Positions 54,155-63,519 of a stretch of 64,000 bases of DNA are shown in pieces; positions within the stretch are counted from its first letter, which is position 1; each line of letters begins with the position of its first letter. The stretch is from the NCBI RefSeq assembly GCF_017316025.1, contig NZ_JAFLVT010000018.1:168356-232355 (forward strand). Reading direction: 5' to 3'. The DNA is from Candidatus Enterococcus myersii (GTDB taxonomy: Bacteria > Bacillota > Bacilli > Lactobacillales > Enterococcaceae). A program made the position numbers and the translations under genes. The notes under the pieces are model-generated. The model saw nothing but the letters and a program-made list of their open reading frames with translations, did no database searches and was not told the DNA's origin.

Positions 54155-55120
54155 TTATTTCTTTTTACGATCAAGTAAAACCGCAATCACAATTACGATC
54201 CCTTTGACAATCTGTTGATAAAAACTAGAAACACCTAATAGGTTCAACCCGTTGTTCAAAGTACCGATAATCAAAGCCCCGACTAAAGTACCAAAAATAC
54301 GTCCTTTCCCCCCTGAAAGACTAGTTCCGCCTAAAACTACAGACGCAATTGCATCCATTTCATATGACTGACCAGCTGTCGGTTGGGCAGAATTTAAACG
54401 TGAGGTGATAATCATCCCACTAATTGAAGCCATTAAACCGGATAGCGAATAAATCAAAATTTTGATTTTATCGATTTTGACCCCCGCAACAAAAGCCGCT
54501 TTTTCATTGCCACCGATAGCATAAGTCTTACGACCAAAAGCCGTTTTGTGCAAAAGAACAAAAAGAACAATAAACATAATAAACAGTAAAACTACTGGAA
54601 AAGGAATGCCAAATAAATAGCCCCGACCTAAAAAGCTAAAGAAAAAGCTATCCCCTAAACCGGTAATAGGATTCCCTTTTGTATAAACAAGTGTTGCACC
54701 GCGATAAATCGTCATTGTTGCCAAAGTAGCAATAAAAGGTGCCATACTTCCCTTTGAAATTAATAACCCATTAATAGCTCCTAAAATCGCTCCGGTTAAA
54801 AGCCCAAGTAAAACGGCTAAAGGTGCACTCATACCATTGGCGATAAAACCGGCTGTTAATGCACTGGATAAAGCGAGTGTTGAGCCCACTGACAAATCAA
54901 TTCCACCAGTCAAAATGACAAATGTCATTCCAAAAGCAATAAAACCATTGGCAGCAACCTGCCGTAATAAGTTCAACAGATTGTTGGGATTTAAGAATTC
55001 ACGATTCATAACAGAAACGACAATGACCAAGACAATAAGCGCAAGTAATGGTCCTAATTTTGCAATAATACCTGCTGCATCAAAATTACTTTTTTTAGCG
55101 ACGTTCTTTTTATTCTCCAT
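54155..55120 (-). CDS. rbsC: Ribose ABC importer permease
   Basis: 321 residues with eight or more helices. ILTGGIDLSVGSTLALSSAL and YAIGGNEKAAFVAGV are RbsC signatures. Begins 2 bases after rbsA. Confidence 0.96.
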   Translation of the reverse strand: MENKKNVAKKSNFDAAGIIAKLGPLLALIVLVIVVSVMNREFLNPNNLLNLLRQVAANGFIAFGMTFVILTGGIDLSVGSTLALSSALTAGFIANGMSAPLAVLLGLLTGAILGAINGLLISKGSMAPFIATLATMTIYRGATLVYTKGNPITGLGDSFFFSFLGRGYLFGIPFPVVLLFIMFIVLFVLLHKTAFGRKTYAIGGNEKAAFVAGVKIDKIKILIYSLSGLMASISGMIITSRLNSAQPTAGQSYEMDAIASVVLGGTSLSGGKGRIFGTLVGALIIGTLNNGLNLLGVSSFYQQIVKGIVIVIAVLLDRKKK

Positions 55121-55122
55121 TT

Positions 55123-56607
55123 TTATTTTCCTCCTGTTGCATAAGTCATAATTTTTTCCTGGTCAAAATCTACTTTTTGCAATTCACCATTAATCCTGCC
55201 CTCGTGAACGACCAAGATTCTGTCGCTTATTCCCATTACTTCTGGCAAGTCACTGGAAACGACGATAATTGCTACCCCGCGATCTGCTAATTCATTGATC
55301 AATTGGTAAATTTCACGTTTAGCACCCACGTCTACTCCACGGGTCGGTTCATCTAAAATCAATACTTTTGGTCCAGCACCGATCCATTTGGCTAAAACAA
55401 CTTTTTGTTGATTTCCCCCAGACAGATCACCAACGATATCATCCTCAGATTGCACCTTAATTAGAAGTCGTTTAATTAATAGTTCGGCAAATTCTGCTTC
55501 TGTTTTTTTATCTATCAAGCCATTTTTTACAAAGCCGTCAATGGAAGGCAGACTAATATTATCTAACACAGAGAAGTCCAAGACTAAGCCTTCTGATTTT
55601 CTATCTTCTGTTAAAAAGCCAATACCATTTTGAATAGATTTAGCCGGGGACTCGATTTTTTTTGACTCACCTTCAATCGTGATAGTTCCTTCTTCCAAAG
55701 GATCTAAACCGAAAATTCCCCGCATAATTTCTGTACGACCAGCCCCCATTAAACCTGAGAAACCTACAATTTCACCACTTCTAACGTTAAAGGAAACATC
55801 TTTGAAAACCCCATTTGCACCGGTTAAGTGCGCTGCTGTAAAGACGACTTCTCCGATGATAGCCGTTTTTTGAGGATAATAATCTGAAATTTCGCGTCCC
55901 ACCATTTTGCGAACTACTTCATTGACGTCTGTCTCACTGGTTTTTGTCGTATCAATGGAAAGACCATCTCGCATCACGGTGATTTCATCACTGATTTGGA
56001 AAATCTCTTCCATTCGGTGGGAAATATAAACGATTGCGACATCTTGTGCTTTTAATTGGTAAATAATTTTGAATAAGGCTTTGATTTCCGTATCAGAAAG
56101 GGCGGCGGTAGGTTCATCCATAATCAAAATTTTTGCATCGGTCATTAAAGATTTGGTGATTTCAATCATTTGCTGTTGCCCGACTGATAGCTCATCTAAT
56201 TCTTTATCTAAATCAAGTGAAATTCCTAGCTGAGCAAAATGGTGCAAGGCGATTTCTCGCATTTTCTTTGTATCCAATAAACCAAAAGGGGTCTTTAGTT
56301 CGTTGTTCAAAAATAGGTTTTCCAATACGGTCATTTGTGGCCAAGAATTCATTTCTTGATGAATAAAACTAATCCCAAACTCTTCGGCTTCTTTAGGACT
56401 CGAAAATGTCTTTTCTTGTCCATCAATTAAAATCGTTCCAGAATCTTTTTTATGCAAACCGGTCAAGATATTCATTAGCGTTGATTTTCCTGCACCATTT
56501 TCACCCATCAAGGCGTGAATTTCACCGCTTTTTATTTCAATACTGACATCCCGTAAAACCTGATTTGTGCCAAAAGACTTTGAAATGTTTTTCATTTCAA
56601 CGTACAT
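55123..56607 (-). CDS. rbsA: Ribose ABC importer ATPase (tandem)
   Basis: 494 residues with two ATPase halves. The first has GENGAGKST, LSVGQQQMIEI and ILIMDEPTAALS. The second has the degenerate GLMGAGRTE instead of a Walker A, with LSGGNQQKVVLAKW and VLILDEPTRGVD, the normal pattern for this family. Confidence 0.96.
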   Translation of the reverse strand: MYVEMKNISKSFGTNQVLRDVSIEIKSGEIHALMGENGAGKSTLMNILTGLHKKDSGTILIDGQEKTFSSPKEAEEFGISFIHQEMNSWPQMTVLENLFLNNELKTPFGLLDTKKMREIALHHFAQLGISLDLDKELDELSVGQQQMIEITKSLMTDAKILIMDEPTAALSDTEIKALFKIIYQLKAQDVAIVYISHRMEEIFQISDEITVMRDGLSIDTTKTSETDVNEVVRKMVGREISDYYPQKTAIIGEVVFTAAHLTGANGVFKDVSFNVRSGEIVGFSGLMGAGRTEIMRGIFGLDPLEEGTITIEGESKKIESPAKSIQNGIGFLTEDRKSEGLVLDFSVLDNISLPSIDGFVKNGLIDKKTEAEFAELLIKRLLIKVQSEDDIVGDLSGGNQQKVVLAKWIGAGPKVLILDEPTRGVDVGAKREIYQLINELADRGVAIIVVSSDLPEVMGISDRILVVHEGRINGELQKVDFDQEKIMTYATGGK

Positions 56608-56619
56608 GTTATTCCCTCC

Positions 56620-57018
56620 TTAAAAGATGACAGCAGACTGTAAAATAATGTTGGAATAAGGCGTTACTTCACCAGTACGAATAACGGCTTTACTATTTTG
56701 CGTTTGCTTTTTAAATTCTGTGTGAGAAACATAGACAATTTTCACCCCTTTAGGTAGCGCTTTCAAAACTGCTTGTAATTGTTGGGCATTTTGCGTTTTA
56801 ATTTCCTCTGCTAAAACGACCTTTTCAATTGCCATATCTGAAAGCACCGCCAACAATACATCGTTAAAACTCGGTAGCCCAAACTTTAAAGCTAAGTCAA
56901 TTTTTGCTACACCATGGGGTACCGGCAGTCCGGCATCCCCAATAGTAATTTGATCTGTGTGACCTAAATCAGCTAAAACTTTTGTAATCTCGCTATTTAA
57001 AATGCCATGTTTTTTCAT
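56620..57018 (-). CDS. rbsD: D-ribose pyranase
   Basis: 132 residues. [16 protein letters not shown] near 20-35 and [17 protein letters not shown] contain the active-site His and Asp. Converts pyranose to furanose ribose for the kinase. Its start overlaps the end of rbsK by 26 bases. Confidence 0.95.
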   Translation of the reverse strand: MKKHGILNSEITKVLADLGHTDQITIGDAGLPVPHGVAKIDLALKFGLPSFNDVLLAVLSDMAIEKVVLAEEIKTQNAQQLQAVLKALPKGVKIVYVSHTEFKKQTQNSKAVIRTGEVTPYSNIILQSAVIF

Positions 57019-57895
57019 ATTGAGGTTGCTCCTTCATCTTTTCTAGTGTCGGCATACCACCCTGGGCACCAAAGCCTTGGACAGAAATTGCAGCAGCCAA
57101 ATTGGCAAAACGCAAAGCTTCTGACATCTTCAAGCCATATAGTAATGCAGTGGCCATCGCAGCGTTAAACGTATCTCCTGCCCCTGTTGTATCAACTGGT
57201 TGCACTTCAAAAGCCGGTACAATTTCTTCTTTTTTACCATCGTGATAAATTGCCCCCATCGCCCCGAGGGTAATCACTAACTTATTGGGATATTTTGCTA
57301 ATACCTGTGAGCGACTTTGATCAGGAAAAATAATTGCCGATTCGTGCTCATTAGGAGTTAAATAAGTTATCTTTTCAAGATAGTCTTTTGCAAGGGGGCG
57401 GGCTGGTGCAGGATTTAACAAAGTTTTAATGCCATGTTCCCAACAAAAATCAATAATTGCTTCATTTGTTGCTTGGGGAATTTCATTTTGTAAGATAACT
57501 AAGTCACTATTTAACAACTGCGATGCGAATTTCTCAATATTACTAGGCTTTACCTCGTTGTTAGCAGCAGGAATGACAATAATGCTATTATCATGATCGT
57601 ATAATACGATATGGGCAGAACCGCTTTCAGCATGTGTAACCCGTTCCACACAACTTACATCAACCCCATTTTCTACTAAATTATTTAAAATTGCTGTACC
57701 AAAATCATCACTGCCAACTGCACCGACCATCGCCACTTCCACACCCAAACGACTGGCAGCTACTGCTTGATTGGCACCTTTACCGCCAAATGCAGTCGCA
57801 AATTTTTCACCAAAAACAGTCTCGCCTTGATCAGGCTTAATGTTTGTAGTAACCACAAAATCTGTCGACATACTTCCTACAACCGTAATTTTCAT
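56993..57895 (-). CDS. rbsK: Ribokinase
   Basis: 300 residues of the PfkB family. [16 protein letters not shown] near 35-50, and the catalytic [18 protein letters not shown] near 240. Makes ribose 5-phosphate. Start overlaps rbsR by 4 bases. Confidence 0.96.
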   Translation of the reverse strand: MKITVVGSMSTDFVVTTNIKPDQGETVFGEKFATAFGGKGANQAVAASRLGVEVAMVGAVGSDDFGTAILNNLVENGVDVSCVERVTHAESGSAHIVLYDHDNSIIVIPAANNEVKPSNIEKFASQLLNSDLVILQNEIPQATNEAIIDFCWEHGIKTLLNPAPARPLAKDYLEKITYLTPNEHESAIIFPDQSRSQVLAKYPNKLVITLGAMGAIYHDGKKEEIVPAFEVQPVDTTGAGDTFNAAMATALLYGLKMSEALRFANLAAAISVQGFGAQGGMPTLEKMKEQPQYEKTWHFK

Positions 57896-58875
57896 TGTGC
57901 TTCCTTCTTTCGTAAAGTATCCCGTTTGACTAAACGAGTTGGTAAGACTAATTTTTTTTGCATCACTTTTTGTCCGTTCATTAACTGATACAACATCTCA
58001 GCACCTTTATATCCCATTTCATAAGCCGGCTGATGAATCGTCGTTAGCGGCGGTACCACCAAATTACTAATTGGAATATCATCGTAGCCGATTACTTGTA
58101 GGGCATCGGGCACTTTGATATTCCGGCGGTAAGCCTCTTGAATAAGCGCAATCGCATGAATATCGCTAGGAGCAATCACAGTATCAACTTGAGGAAATTG
58201 TTCAAACACCGCTTGTGCTGTAATAATTGCATCTTCCAATAAAAAAGAAGCAGAGTTCACGATATAATAATTACTCTTTTGTTGATTTAAAACACTCAAA
58301 ACTCCTTGTAGTCGTTCTTGGGAGCGATCAATTTCTTTAGGACCAGAGATGACGATAATTTCTTTTGTCTTTCTTTTTAAAACCGTTGTAGCTGCTAAAG
58401 CACCGCCAGCCACGTCATCGGCGTGAATGGAATACTCTGAATCCTTGCCTACACGGTCTAAAAACACTAGGGGATGAACACTGTCATAAAAAGCATAGTC
58501 GTTATCTACAGCAGATAATACACCAGCCACGTTATTTTGATTAAAGGCGTGTAAATAATCATTAGCGCGTTCAGGATTTTCTTGGACATTGCCTAAAATA
58601 ACTTGATAACCTTTTGCCTGCAAAAAATCTTCGACACCTTTTGCCAATAATGGGAAAAAAGGATTAGAAATATCCGGTAATAATAATCCCACCAATTTTG
58701 ATTTTTTTTGATAGAGAGAGCGTGCCACTTCATTGGGACGAAAATCCAAATCTTTTATGGCATTATCAATTTTTTTACGAGACTCTTCACTAACATAACC
58801 ACTCCCGTTGATTGCTCTTGAAACTGTTGCGACGGATAATCCTGCTAATTTTGCGACATCACGAATCGTTGCCAT
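57892..58875 (-). CDS. rbsR: Ribose operon repressor (LacI family)
   Basis: 327 residues from ATG 58875, the conserved MATIRDVAKLAGLSVATVSR start with GGAAGATGGTG upstream; the longer open frame has no support. Helix-turn-helix at 3-25 with hinge, then a periplasmic-binding-protein-like effector domain. First gene of rbsRKDACB, so it regulates its own operon. Confidence 0.94.
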   Translation of the reverse strand: MATIRDVAKLAGLSVATVSRAINGSGYVSEESRKKIDNAIKDLDFRPNEVARSLYQKKSKLVGLLLPDISNPFFPLLAKGVEDFLQAKGYQVILGNVQENPERANDYLHAFNQNNVAGVLSAVDNDYAFYDSVHPLVFLDRVGKDSEYSIHADDVAGGALAATTVLKRKTKEIIVISGPKEIDRSQERLQGVLSVLNQQKSNYYIVNSASFLLEDAIITAQAVFEQFPQVDTVIAPSDIHAIALIQEAYRRNIKVPDALQVIGYDDIPISNLVVPPLTTIHQPAYEMGYKGAEMLYQLMNGQKVMQKKLVLPTRLVKRDTLRKKEAQ

Positions 58876-58894
58876 TTGTTCACCATCTTCCTTA

Positions 58895-58942
58895 TGTAAC
58901 CGTTTACACACATAATATAAACGATTTGTATTAAAAATGCAA
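58895..58942 (-). promoter_or_regulatory. rbs operon promoter with cre/RbsR-type operator
   Basis: TTGCAT (58937-58942) and TATATT (58914-58919), 17-base spacer. TGTAAACGGTTACA (58895-58908) matches the cre consensus TGWNANCGNTNWCA fully and lies just after the start site. It can serve CcpA, RbsR or both. Confidence 0.75.
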
Positions 58943-59093
58943 CCAGTTAATCTAATTTTTTTATGGATAAATGAAAAATAGTTAATTGACACCATTATCT
59001 GCCAGAAAAAGAACTTCATTACACTTTAAATTTTACGGCCAGCTATCTGATTGGTACAAATTTATTTTTCTACTTCCCGACCAACTAAAAAAG

Positions 59094-59200
59094 GCTTCGC
59101 AAACTCGCTCAGCTTTTGAGCAATAAGACTAAAATTTTGTTCTGTCGCTCCTCAGACTTAACAAAATTTTCGCTTATTGCCGATAAAGCTAGTTTGTGAA
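59094..59200. repeat. Long nested inverted repeat between rbsR and trxA
   Basis: TTCGCAAACT pairs with AGTTTGTGAA outside, AGCTTT with AAAGCT next, GCAATAAG with CTTATTGC, and AAAATTTTGTT with AACAAAATTTT inside. The whole forms a hairpin of about 100 bases with a loop near 59142-59159. It resembles small palindromic repeat families of enterococcal genomes. The rest of 58943-59273 holds no gene. Confidence 0.6.
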
Positions 59201-59273
59201 TCCGGACATCGCTAGCGCTTTTAATTTAACGTTTTTAGATGTGAAAATTTTATACTCCCTTAAGAATTAAAAA

Positions 59274-59314
59274 AAGATTGGGATAAACGCCAAGCTGGCT
59301 TTTGTCCCAATCTT
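59274..59314 (-). terminator. trxA terminator
   Basis: AAGATTGGGA / TCCCAATCTT stem with flanking A and T runs. Confidence 0.8.
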
Positions 59315-59332
59315 AAATAATAAAACTGAATT

Positions 59333-59647
59333 TTACAAATGTGATGCGATTAATTGTTCTAATTGGTCTTTTGTATGCACACCAATTACTTTATCCACAA
59401 CTTCGCCGTCTTTTTTTAGTAACAAAGTTGGAATACTCATTACGCCAAATTGCGCTGGTGTTTCAGGATTTTCATCCACGTCCATTTTAACGATTTTTAA
59501 CTCGTCTTCATCATGGCTAGCTGCTAATTGATCTAAAATTGGCGCTTGCATGCGACACGGACCACACCAAGTTGCCCAAAAGTCGATTAAAACTAACCCT
59601 TCATCTGTTTCACTTGCAAATGTTGCATCTGTAATTGCTTTTGACAT
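59333..59647 (-). CDS. trxA: Thioredoxin
   Basis: 104 residues. Active site WATWCGPCRMQAPI near 27-40 and cis-proline segment MSIPTLLL near 73. Cytoplasmic disulfide reductase. The ribosome site is GGAGGG. Downstream of mutS2 as in other Firmicutes, but with its own 5' region of about 220 bases that holds no other gene. Confidence 0.97.
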   Translation of the reverse strand: MSKAITDATFASETDEGLVLIDFWATWCGPCRMQAPILDQLAASHDEDELKIVKMDVDENPETPAQFGVMSIPTLLLKKDGEVVDKVIGVHTKDQLEQLIASHL

Positions 59648-59865
59648 ATTATTCCCTCCGATTTTGCGTTGCGCATTTTCTCAACTGAATTTCCCCAAAG
59701 GATAACCTTAAATAAGATGTATTATCTCTCTAAAAAAGAGTATAGCACTGAAAAGTTAGGGATGATAATTTTTTGCTTACAATTGGTAAGTGGAAAAAAT
59801 AGCTTTTGAAAAAGTGCGCTACACTGCATTCTTTCACATTTTTTTGAATTGAATTAATTTAAAAG

Positions 59866-62235
59866 TTATTTAAACTTTACTACAGTCGCACCATTTCCAC
59901 CTTGATTTGGCGGTGCAAATTCAAAGCTTTTGACACTGCGATGATTTTTCAAATAATCTGTGATACCTTGCCGCAATGCGCCTGTACCTTTACCATGAAC
60001 AATGGTTACTTGCGGATAGCCCGCTAAAATGGCCGCATCTAAATACTGATCCACTTCATTTAATGCTTCTTCATACCGCTTACCTCTTAAATCAAGTTGG
60101 GTTGCGACATGACTACTGTTATCAGAACGGACAGTGCTAACAACACGTTGCACCGGCTCTTTTACAGGTGCGACACTTTGCAGTTCACTTTCAGGTAAGG
60201 TCATCTTCAAAATTCCCAACTGAACTTGCCAATTGTGATCGCTCATTTTTTTGATCAAGATTCCCCTTTGACCATATGAAGCAACCAGCACCTCGTTGCC
60301 AGCTTTTAATTTTTTAGCTTGCTTGGCTTTTTGTAAGACTTTATTTTTCTTCAAATGATTATCTTCTGTTTGATGCAAATTATCTAGTTTACTGCGGGCA
60401 TCAATTAACTCATGTTCTTTAACTGCCCCTTGACCTGCAGCCAATTGTTTTTTACGCAAATCAGAAATAATCACTTCTGCTTCTTCTTTAGCCTCATCAA
60501 CGATTTCGTTGGCTTGTTTTTTGGCTTTGGCTAATTCTTTTTCCCGCTCTTCAAAGAAATAACTATAGGCCTCTTTTAATTCTTGTTGTAATTTAGCAGC
60601 TTCATCCACGTAATGCCGTACTTCTAGATATTCTGTTTCTGTCATTTTACGACGATTTTCTAAATCGGCAATCATTTCATTTAAATCTTGACTTTCCCCA
60701 TCCATAATTTGTTTAGCTGCCGCAATAACTTGCGCATCTAGACCAAGGCGTTTTGATATTTCAAAAGCATTACTACGCCCGGGCACGCCAATTAACAAAC
60801 GATAGGTGGGACTCAATGTATCAACATCAAATTCCATACTCGCATTAATCGTATTGCTCCGATTGTAGCCATAAACTTTTAATTCTGGATAATGGGTAGT
60901 CGCCATGACATAAGCAGATTTTGCGCCTAATGCATCTAGAATGGCAATGGCTAGCGCAGCGCCTTCTTGCGGATCTGTCCCTGCTCCTAATTCATCAAAT
61001 AAAACTAAACTGTCTTTGTCTACTTTGGCTAAAATTGAAACGATATTGGTCATGTGAGAAGAAAAAGTAGACAGACTTTGCTCAATGGATTGTTCATCAC
61101 CAATATCTGCAAATATCTCATGGAAAATTCCCATTTGACTGTCTTCTGCAGCGGGAATTGGTAACCCCGACTGCCCCATTAATTGCAACAACCCTAACGT
61201 TTTTAAGGTAATTGTTTTCCCACCAGTATTCGGACCCGTGATCACAACGGCTTGGAAGTCTTTACCGATCATAATATCGTTGGCAACGACAATATCTTGA
61301 TTGATTAACGGGTGACGCGCTTGTTTGAAAAAGACATGATTTTCTGAACTAATGGTTGGCACGACTGCTTTTAACTCTTTTGCAAATCGCGCTTTCGCAT
61401 TCATTAAGTCAAATTTACCTAGGACAAAAGCATTGTGAAGAATCTCTTTTTGATAAGGAACCAACTCAGCTGAAAGTTCAGCTAAAATACGTTCAATCTC
61501 TTGTCGTTCATTGATTTGGTGTTGCCGTAAACGGTTGTTTGATTCAACAATTTGTTTTGGCTCAATAAAAAGCGTTTGACCAGAAGAACTTTGGTCGTGA
61601 ACAACACCGCCAAAAACACCGCGGTATTCTTGTTTAACGGGAATTACATAACGATCATTTCGCATCGTAATAATCGTGTCACTTAAATAGCGGGCATTAT
61701 TTCCACGTAAAATCCCATCCAACTGTTCTCGAATCGTTCGTTCACTTCGCCGAATGTTATTGCGGATAATTTTTAATTCTGGTGAAGCTTCATCGGTGAC
61801 ATAGCCATCTTCGTCAATTGCACTTTGCAAGCGTCGTGTTAGTTCTGGCATCGTTTCTAATTGGTCATTCCAATCATAAAGACGCAAAAACTCAATTTCA
61901 CTATCGGCTAAATCGGCGATAAATTTTTTGACCTGTCCGGTTGTGGATAAAACCCGCGCAATTTGCGCTAATTCACTACCATTTAAGTCTGCTCCAATTT
62001 CAATTCGCTTCATTTGCGGCCGAATATTTTCAATCTTAGGAATGGGTATTCCACCGCGTAAACGCTGGACTTTTAATCCATCTGCCGTTTCATTTAACCA
62101 ACTATTGATAACCGTTTCATCAGTACTTGGGGTTAAATTTCCTAACTCTTCTTCCCCTTGTGCTGTTTGGAGGTATTGTGCCACCATTTGTTTCACAGAA
62201 GAAAACTCTAAGGTTTCATAGATACGTTTGTTCAT
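59866..62235 (-). CDS. mutS2: Endonuclease MutS2
   Basis: 789 residues, start at ATG 62235 after AGGTG. Walker A TGPNTGGKTITLKTLGL near 330, Walker B LVLFDELGAGTDPQEGAALA, a long coiled coil at 510-620, and a C-terminal Smr nuclease domain with LDLRGKRYEEALNEVDQYLD and HGKGTGALRQG. It acts on recombination intermediates and collided ribosomes, not mismatch repair. Confidence 0.97.
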   Translation of the reverse strand: MNKRIYETLEFSSVKQMVAQYLQTAQGEEELGNLTPSTDETVINSWLNETADGLKVQRLRGGIPIPKIENIRPQMKRIEIGADLNGSELAQIARVLSTTGQVKKFIADLADSEIEFLRLYDWNDQLETMPELTRRLQSAIDEDGYVTDEASPELKIIRNNIRRSERTIREQLDGILRGNNARYLSDTIITMRNDRYVIPVKQEYRGVFGGVVHDQSSSGQTLFIEPKQIVESNNRLRQHQINERQEIERILAELSAELVPYQKEILHNAFVLGKFDLMNAKARFAKELKAVVPTISSENHVFFKQARHPLINQDIVVANDIMIGKDFQAVVITGPNTGGKTITLKTLGLLQLMGQSGLPIPAAEDSQMGIFHEIFADIGDEQSIEQSLSTFSSHMTNIVSILAKVDKDSLVLFDELGAGTDPQEGAALAIAILDALGAKSAYVMATTHYPELKVYGYNRSNTINASMEFDVDTLSPTYRLLIGVPGRSNAFEISKRLGLDAQVIAAAKQIMDGESQDLNEMIADLENRRKMTETEYLEVRHYVDEAAKLQQELKEAYSYFFEEREKELAKAKKQANEIVDEAKEEAEVIISDLRKKQLAAGQGAVKEHELIDARSKLDNLHQTEDNHLKKNKVLQKAKQAKKLKAGNEVLVASYGQRGILIKKMSDHNWQVQLGILKMTLPESELQSVAPVKEPVQRVVSTVRSDNSSHVATQLDLRGKRYEEALNEVDQYLDAAILAGYPQVTIVHGKGTGALRQGITDYLKNHRSVKSFEFAPPNQGGNGATVVKFK

Positions 62236-62265
62236 TTCTTTCACCTACCTGTTAAAATGTGAAAA

Positions 62266-62306
62266 AAACAGGCCAGTTCAGCTGCTGCCAAACACTGCCC
62301 TGTTTT
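62266..62306 (-). terminator. Hairpin between cvpA and mutS2
   Basis: AAAACAGG / CCTGTTTT with inner CAGT-type pairing, ending right before the cvpA stop codon, with a T-run on the minus strand. It may reduce read-through into mutS2. Confidence 0.6.
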
Positions 62307-62855
62307 TTAAGCAAGAATACTTGTCACCCACAGATTTTTAAAAAGCCAAGACAAGATAACGGAATGTTCCACAATCATGCGGGCGGAAAAGTGATCTCGA
62401 AATATATTTTGAATTGTTGCTAAAGGAATCATCGCTAACACAAAAAGTACAAAGAAAATCACAACATAAGCTGTTAGGACATTCAACAAGCCGCCTAATA
62501 CCCAATCGTAATTTTCTAATAAACGCTTAAAACGCAAATTGTTTAAAAAGACGGCAATTAAACTTGTAACTAGCCAACCAATAAACATGACTACCAAAAA
62601 TGCAACTGCTGCATAATACGCCTTATCCAAATCCAAAGACTGCGTTTGGCTATAAAAAACCATTTTGGAATCTGGGGTAACAGAAGGATATGGAATGTAT
62701 AGTTCCAATTTTTTTGCTAGGCCTTGGTAACTAAAACACGCCACAGCAAAAGATAAAAAATATCCTAGCGTGTATACTAATTGTAATGGCGTTCCACGGC
62801 GACCTCCAATATAAAACGCAATCACAAGTATCAGGATAATCAATAATCCAACCAT
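62307..62855 (-). CDS. cvpA: CvpA-family membrane protein
   Basis: 182 residues with four membrane helices; YIGGRRGTPLQLVYTLGYFLSF at the N-terminus and LLENYDWVLGGLLNVLTAYVV in the middle are CvpA signatures. Starts 3 bases after zapA. Role in envelope function is poorly defined. Confidence 0.9.
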   Translation of the reverse strand: MVGLLIILILVIAFYIGGRRGTPLQLVYTLGYFLSFAVACFSYQGLAKKLELYIPYPSVTPDSKMVFYSQTQSLDLDKAYYAAVAFLVVMFIGWLVTSLIAVFLNNLRFKRLLENYDWVLGGLLNVLTAYVVIFFVLFVLAMIPLATIQNIFRDHFSARMIVEHSVILSWLFKNLWVTSILA

Positions 62856-62858
62856 CTG

Positions 62859-63308
62859 TTAGTCCTTTCTGTCTAGTGACGTCTTTTGTTTAATTTGTTC
62901 TTTTCTAGCTTCGTTTAAAATTTGTTGGGCGTGAACATGGTTTTTGATTTTAACATCTGTTTGCCCTTGTTCCGCCAAATATTTTCGCGCTTCGCTTTCA
63001 ATTGCCTCAATTCGTTTGACGCGATTTTCCAATTCGACAATTCGAACTGTCTTCTCCCGTAGTTCTTGCACCTCTTTTTGCAGCCGCAATACTTCTGCTT
63101 GTTTGTCTACTTGGTCTGAGACTGCATTGACTGCTAATAAAATCGCAGCTTGTTCATCATTAATCTGGGGTGAAATCATCTTTATCTCACTTAGCTGTTC
63201 GTTCACAAGCTTTGTGACCAGATTCATATGCTGTGAACTCTTATTTCCAATAATCGTATAACTACGATTAGCGATCACAGCTTTATAGCGTTTGCGTTCC
63301 GCTACCAT
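62859..63308 (-). CDS. zapA: Cell division protein ZapA
   Basis: 149 residues from ATG 63308; an ATG 7 codons upstream is possible. KAVIANRSYTIIGNKSSQHM, then KMISPQINDEQAAILLAVNAVSDQ, are the ZapA core. A coiled-coil tail follows that is longer than in B. subtilis. Bundles FtsZ at the division site. Divergent from rnhC. Confidence 0.9.
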   Translation of the reverse strand: MVAERKRYKAVIANRSYTIIGNKSSQHMNLVTKLVNEQLSEIKMISPQINDEQAAILLAVNAVSDQVDKQAEVLRLQKEVQELREKTVRIVELENRVKRIEAIESEARKYLAEQGQTDVKIKNHVHAQQILNEARKEQIKQKTSLDRKD

Positions 63309-63352
63309 GCTCTGTCTTCCCTTCTTCATAACTTTCAGAAAACCAACTGCAT

Positions 63353-63391
63353 TATTATAGCACTTTTACCACTAAAAGTTTTAGCGTCAAA
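63353..63391 (-). promoter_or_regulatory. zapA-cvpA promoter region
   Basis: TATAAT on the minus strand at 63353-63358, about 45 bases before the zapA start, and an upstream TTGACG near 63386 that is too far for a standard spacer. The -35 partner is unclear. Confidence 0.35.
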
Positions 63392-63519
63392 CTCCTGTAT
63401 ATTATAGGGTAAAAACGGTAAAATTTCCACGATTAGTTAAAATTCTCCTGTTTACCCTCTGCTTTTTTATATCTATGTTAAAATCTAATAGCAAATACAA
63501 CATAAAAAAGGACGTTTTG

